From assembly GCA_023700825.1 (NCBI GenBank), contig JAMPYE010000022.1, forward strand, positions 1 to 17,807: a stretch of DNA of 17,807 bases, read 5' to 3'. The stretch comes from Thermoanaerobaculia bacterium. GTDB lineage: Bacteria > Acidobacteriota > Thermoanaerobaculia > Gp7-AA8. Positions 15,331 to 17,807 of this stretch are shown here, in pieces. Position 1 is the first letter of the stretch, and each line of letters starts with the position of its first letter. The notes under the pieces were generated by a model, which saw only the letters and a list, made by a program, of their open reading frames with translations, searched no databases and was not told the origin of the DNA. Both the position numbers and the translations under genes were made by a program.

Positions 15331-16326
15331 ATGCCGAAATCGAAGAATGGGTACCGCGTCGCCGTCGTGAATCCGCACACGCTCGTGGGAACCGAGCTGA
15401 AGAGCCTCCTGCATGGCCGGGGCGTTCATTTCGCAGGAATCCGGCTGCTCGACTCCACGGGCGAGAACGAAGGCGCGCTCACCGACCTCGGTGACGAGGC
15501 AGCCGTCGTCAACGAGATCTGCGACCTCGAGCTCGAGGATCTCGACGTCGTCTTCTTCTGTGGGAACGCCGCAAAGAACGAGCCGTGGATCGCCAAGGCC
15601 GACTCGCTCGGCTTTCTCGCGATGGACCTGTCGAAAGAGCGCGAGACATCGTTGGACGACACCCCTCTCGTCGCGAACCTGAACGCGGGGCCCGCGGCCC
15701 AGGAGGCAGGCGCCGTGGTCGCGCCGCACCCGGTCACGATTCCGCTTGCGCTCGTGCTCGATCGCGTGAAGCGCCTGTCGAAGATCGAGCTCTGCGCGGC
15801 GACCGTCGTGCAGCCCGCGTCGGAGTTCGACAAGCCCGGACTCGACGAGCTCTTCCAGCAGACGATTCAGTCGCTCAACCTCCAGTCGCTCTCCAAGGGC
15901 GTGTTCGATCGTCAGCTCGCGTTCAACCTCTTCCCCGCTCCCTCAGCGAGCGGGGCCGAGGCCCAGGTCGAGGTCGAGCTCCGTGCAATCCTCGGCGTGA
16001 CCGTGTCGGTTTCCCTCGTGCAGGGCTCGACCTTCCACGGGCACAGCTTCTCGATCTTCGTGCGCACCGCCGAACCGCTCGACGCGGCCGCCATTCGCGA
16101 GGCGATCGGCGCGAGCCCCGCGATCGAAGCGGTCGACGAGGCGGAGGGTTCGACGATCGACGCCGCCACGAAGGACTCGGTGCTCGTCGGCCGGGTAAAG
16201 CGCGACGACGCGATCCCGAACGGCATCTGGATCTGGGCGGTCTGCGACAACCTGCGGCGCGGCTCCGCGTTGAATGCCGTCCTCGTCGCCGAGGCGATGT
16301 TCAACGACTTCGCCTGGGCGAACTGA
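15331..16326 (+). CDS. usg: Usg-type aspartate-semialdehyde dehydrogenase paralogue, catalytic Cys lost
   Basis: A 331-residue protein with the overall Asd fold, closest in pattern to E. coli Usg. The shared blocks are FDRQLAFNLFP, a SLVQGSTFHGHS stretch, VGRVKRDD and WAVCDNLRRGSALNAVLVAE. The Asd active-site loop NPNCST aligns with APHPVT here, so Pro134 replaces the nucleophilic cysteine. The NADP loop GATGAVG reads NPHTLVG, and the second SGAG loop is PASE. It is therefore very unlikely to reduce aspartyl phosphate. The role of Usg proteins is unknown. GGTGAGGAG before the ATG is a fair ribosome-binding site, and the short gap after pssA suggests co-transcription. A genuine asd must lie elsewhere. 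Confidence 0.82.
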   Translation: MPKSKNGYRVAVVNPHTLVGTELKSLLHGRGVHFAGIRLLDSTGENEGALTDLGDEAAVVNEICDLELEDLDVVFFCGNAAKNEPWIAKADSLGFLAMDLSKERETSLDDTPLVANLNAGPAAQEAGAVVAPHPVTIPLALVLDRVKRLSKIELCAATVVQPASEFDKPGLDELFQQTIQSLNLQSLSKGVFDRQLAFNLFPAPSASGAEAQVEVELRAILGVTVSVSLVQGSTFHGHSFSIFVRTAEPLDAAAIREAIGASPAIEAVDEAEGSTIDAATKDSVLVGRVKRDDAIPNGIWIWAVCDNLRRGSALNAVLVAEAMFNDFAWAN

Positions 16327-16466
16327 GGGCACCCGGAGCCCGGCCCGGCCGATCTCGAACCGGGGTCCTTCGCGTCGACGTGCCGGACGCGACGCAACCG
16401 ACGCCGACGGCGGGATACCACGCGCCGGGCGGTAACCGCAGCAGACGGCATTTCCGACTTTGCCGC

Positions 16467-16497
16467 TTGCCTCTCCCCCGCCCACGGCGGCTACACT
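16467..16497 (+). promoter_or_regulatory. Candidate promoter before the 16555 membrane-protein gene
   Basis: TTGCCT (16467-16472) and TACACT (16492-16497) are separated by 19 bp, the same spacing as at 13938-13968. The expected start near 16504 lies about 10 nt before a 14-codon upstream ORF. Confidence 0.4.
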
Positions 16498-16513
16498 GAT
16501 CCCACCATCGTCA

Positions 16514-16558
16514 ATGAACAGTCTCACAGCACTGCCCGCCACGCGTGTGCCACCATGA
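16514..16558 (+). CDS. Possible 14-codon leader ORF
   Basis: ATG at 16514 opens a 14-residue peptide (MNSLTALPATRVPP) whose TGA overlaps the next gene's ATG as ATGA (16555-16558). It begins about 10 nt after the predicted transcription start and has no evident ribosome-binding site. It could couple translation to the downstream gene, which also lacks a ribosome-binding site. It may equally be chance. Confidence 0.22.
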   Translation: MNSLTALPATRVPP

Positions 16559-17139
16559 GAGAGTCGAGCGAGATTGCAACAGCTCACGAGCAGGCGCCTC
16601 TCCCCGCCCGCGCGCCGACTGAGTTCTCCGGCATCTTCGACGAACACGTCGTACACGACGTGCACCATCTCTTCCGGAAGAAGACGAAGCAGCGCGAGGT
16701 GATCATGCTCGTCGGCGGGCTCGCCGGCGTGGGCCTAGGGACGTTCACCGCGGTGATCTCGCGGGGCAACACGAGACTTCTGATCGAAACTCTGCGTAGC
16801 TTCATGTGGGGCCTCGCGCTCCTCTCGGGATGGTGGTCGATGCAGAAGGGCTGGGCTCGCTTCATGCTCGATCAGGTGGTCACGGGACGGGTTCACGGGG
16901 TCGGCATCATCGTCGATCAACTCGACGACCGCGCAACCTGGGACGAGTTCTGCTCCGCACGCCTCAGCAACTCGGCAGCGCTCTTGTTCGTCGACGAGAA
17001 AGAGAGGACGCCGCAGGTACTCGCGTTCGACGGCCTTCCGCTTCACCGCAGCTTCTTCGAATCGGAAGAGGACTGGCACGAGGTCAGTGAGTTGATCCGC
17101 GAGCGGGTTCGCAACGTCAGCCTCGTCGCGGGCGGCTGA
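16555..17139 (+). CDS. Unrecognised two-helix membrane protein
   Basis: A 194-residue protein I cannot assign. It has a polar N-terminal segment rich in His and acidic residues (HVVHDVHHLF at about 31-40) and a basic patch RKKTKQRE. Two hydrophobic helices follow at about 49-68 (VIMLVGGLAGVGLGTFTAVI) and 79-97 (the second contains WGLALLSGWW). The C-terminal domain of about 95 residues is probably cytosolic, with LLFVDEKERTPQVLAFDG and the ending DWHEVSELIRERV. The layout resembles YcxB-like proteins (two helices, then a small sheet domain), but this is only a loose likeness. No ribosome-binding site precedes the ATG, and an upstream mini-ORF ends in it. A strong terminator follows. Confidence 0.65.
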   Translation: MRESSEIATAHEQAPLPARAPTEFSGIFDEHVVHDVHHLFRKKTKQREVIMLVGGLAGVGLGTFTAVISRGNTRLLIETLRSFMWGLALLSGWWSMQKGWARFMLDQVVTGRVHGVGIIVDQLDDRATWDEFCSARLSNSAALLFVDEKERTPQVLAFDGLPLHRSFFESEEDWHEVSELIRERVRNVSLVAGG

Positions 17140-17169
17140 CGCGAACCGATCATTCCGAGTGCGCAAACG

Positions 17170-17201
17170 TGAAACGCGCCGGCTCTCGCCGGCGCGTTTC
17201 A
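17170..17201. terminator. Bidirectional terminator between convergent genes
   Basis: tgaaacgcgccggc (17170-17183) and gccggcgcgtttca (17188-17201) form a perfect 14-bp stem with the loop tctc. The GAAAC/GTTTC ends supply short T-runs on both strands. It lies 30 nt after the membrane-protein stop and 21 nt from the convergent pckG stop, so it can serve both. Confidence 0.88.
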
Positions 17202-17222
17202 TTTGCACTCGCGTGCGATCTC

Positions 17223-17807
17223 TTACGAATCGACGGACTGACCCTGGTCGCCATACCCGCGGTGTACCGGCTTCGGGGTGCGCCAAAGGCCCGACGTGAT
17301 CAGTTCCTTCACGTAGATGAACTCCTTCGGAAGGCGATCGTAGAGCTTCACGAAGAGCTCTTCGTGCTGGACGATTTCCTTGTGCCAGAGCTCCTTGTCG
17401 ACGCTCATCACCTGGTCCCACTTCTCCTTCGAGAAGTCGAGGCCCTGCCACTCGATGTCTTCGTATGCAGGCGCCCAGCCGAGCGGCGTCTCGTGCGCGC
17501 GGCCGCGCCCGCGGGCGCGCTCGATGATCCACTTGAGGATTCGCATGTTGTCGCCGAATCCCGGCCAGACGAAGTTACCCTTGGCATCCTTCCGGAACCA
17601 GTTCACCGAGAAGATGCGCGGCGGCGCGGGAAGAGTGCGGCCGAAGTCGACCCAATGGTTGAAGTACGACCCCATGTGATAGCCGCAGAAAGGCAGCATC
17701 GCCATCGGGTCGCGGCGGACCTCGCCGGTCGCGCCGACCGCGGCCGCAGTCGTCTCCGAGCCCATCGTCGCGGCCGAGTAGACGCCGTAGGTCCAGTTGA
17801 ACGCCTG
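17223..17807 (-). CDS. pckG: GTP-dependent phosphoenolpyruvate carboxykinase, C-terminal part
   Basis: The last 194 residues of the GTP-type PEP carboxykinase, which converts oxaloacetate and GTP to PEP, CO2 and GDP in gluconeogenesis. The gene runs off the right edge in frame, so its start is outside the window. Family blocks are clear: MGSETTAAA, DPMAMLPFCGYHMGSYFNHW, PRIFSVNWFRKDAKGNFVWPGFGDNMRIL and a closing helical region. This is the GTP family, not the ATP-type PckA. The tail continues about 20 residues past the usual helix (ending near RGYGDQGQSVDS), a small extension. It converges on the 16555 gene with a shared terminator. Confidence 0.95.
   Translation of the reverse strand, partial: QAFNWTYGVYSAATMGSETTAAAVGATGEVRRDPMAMLPFCGYHMGSYFNHWVDFGRTLPAPPRIFSVNWFRKDAKGNFVWPGFGDNMRILKWIIERARGRGRAHETPLGWAPAYEDIEWQGLDFSKEKWDQVMSVDKELWHKEIVQHEELFVKLYDRLPKEFIYVKELITSGLWRTPKPVHRGYGDQGQSVDS

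Overview
The window is GC-rich bacterial chromosome. The best guess is a Gram-negative, free-living bacterium with its own lipid A or undecaprenyl chemistry, possibly Acidobacteriota or a neighbouring phylum. That placement is an inference from gene content (group 3d-like Hox hydrogenase, GTP-type PEPCK, an ArnT-like glycosyltransferase, a Usg-like protein, a DUF465 protein). No rRNA, tRNA or other marker settles it.

Bases 1-3973 form an accessory, partly decayed stretch. It holds a non-coding start with one possible gene tail, a short stand-alone AraC-type regulator, a 5'-truncated smc fragment with its terminator, a decayed stretch that may be a transposase C-terminus, and an overlapping pair of exported proteins (a C39/papain-like cysteine peptidase lipoprotein and a secreted partner). 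A second, shorter copy of the smc 3' end and its terminator follows. The two smc ends are direct repeats exactly 2358 bp apart, and they bracket the exported pair like the scars of an island that targeted the smc 3' end.

Bases 3974-11306 carry a compact [NiFe]-hydrogenase operon in the order hoxE-hoxF-hoxU-hoxY-hoxH-hoxW, behind a 480-bp leader with a strong hairpin. The large subunit has both pairs of NiFe-ligand cysteines and a C-terminal tail to be cleaved, and the protease that would cleave it is the last gene. The notable part is hoxF. It has a HydB/NuoF-type diaphorase core (thioredoxin-like 2Fe-2S, FMN/NAD, 4Fe-4S) fused to a complete GltD/SfrB-like FAD-NAD(P)H oxidoreductase with extra Fe-S cysteines. 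One soluble complex could therefore connect H2, NAD(H), and NADP(H) or a third carrier. No hyp maturation genes lie in the window.

Bases 11308-13798 (minus strand) hold an ArnT-like membrane glycosyltransferase overlapping a PAP2 phosphatase, an envelope lipid-modification pair. Bases 13938-17139 (plus strand) hold a DUF465 small protein, phosphatidylserine synthase (pssA), a Usg-type aspartate-semialdehyde dehydrogenase paralogue that has lost the catalytic cysteine, and an unrecognised two-helix membrane protein. A perfect 14-bp bidirectional terminator then separates these from the convergent 3' end of GTP-dependent PEP carboxykinase, which runs off the right edge.

Promoter-like -10 boxes are visible in the 13.8-16.5 kb stretch. 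Two of them (arnT and pssA) sit only 6-7 nt before the start codon, which suggests leaderless mRNAs.
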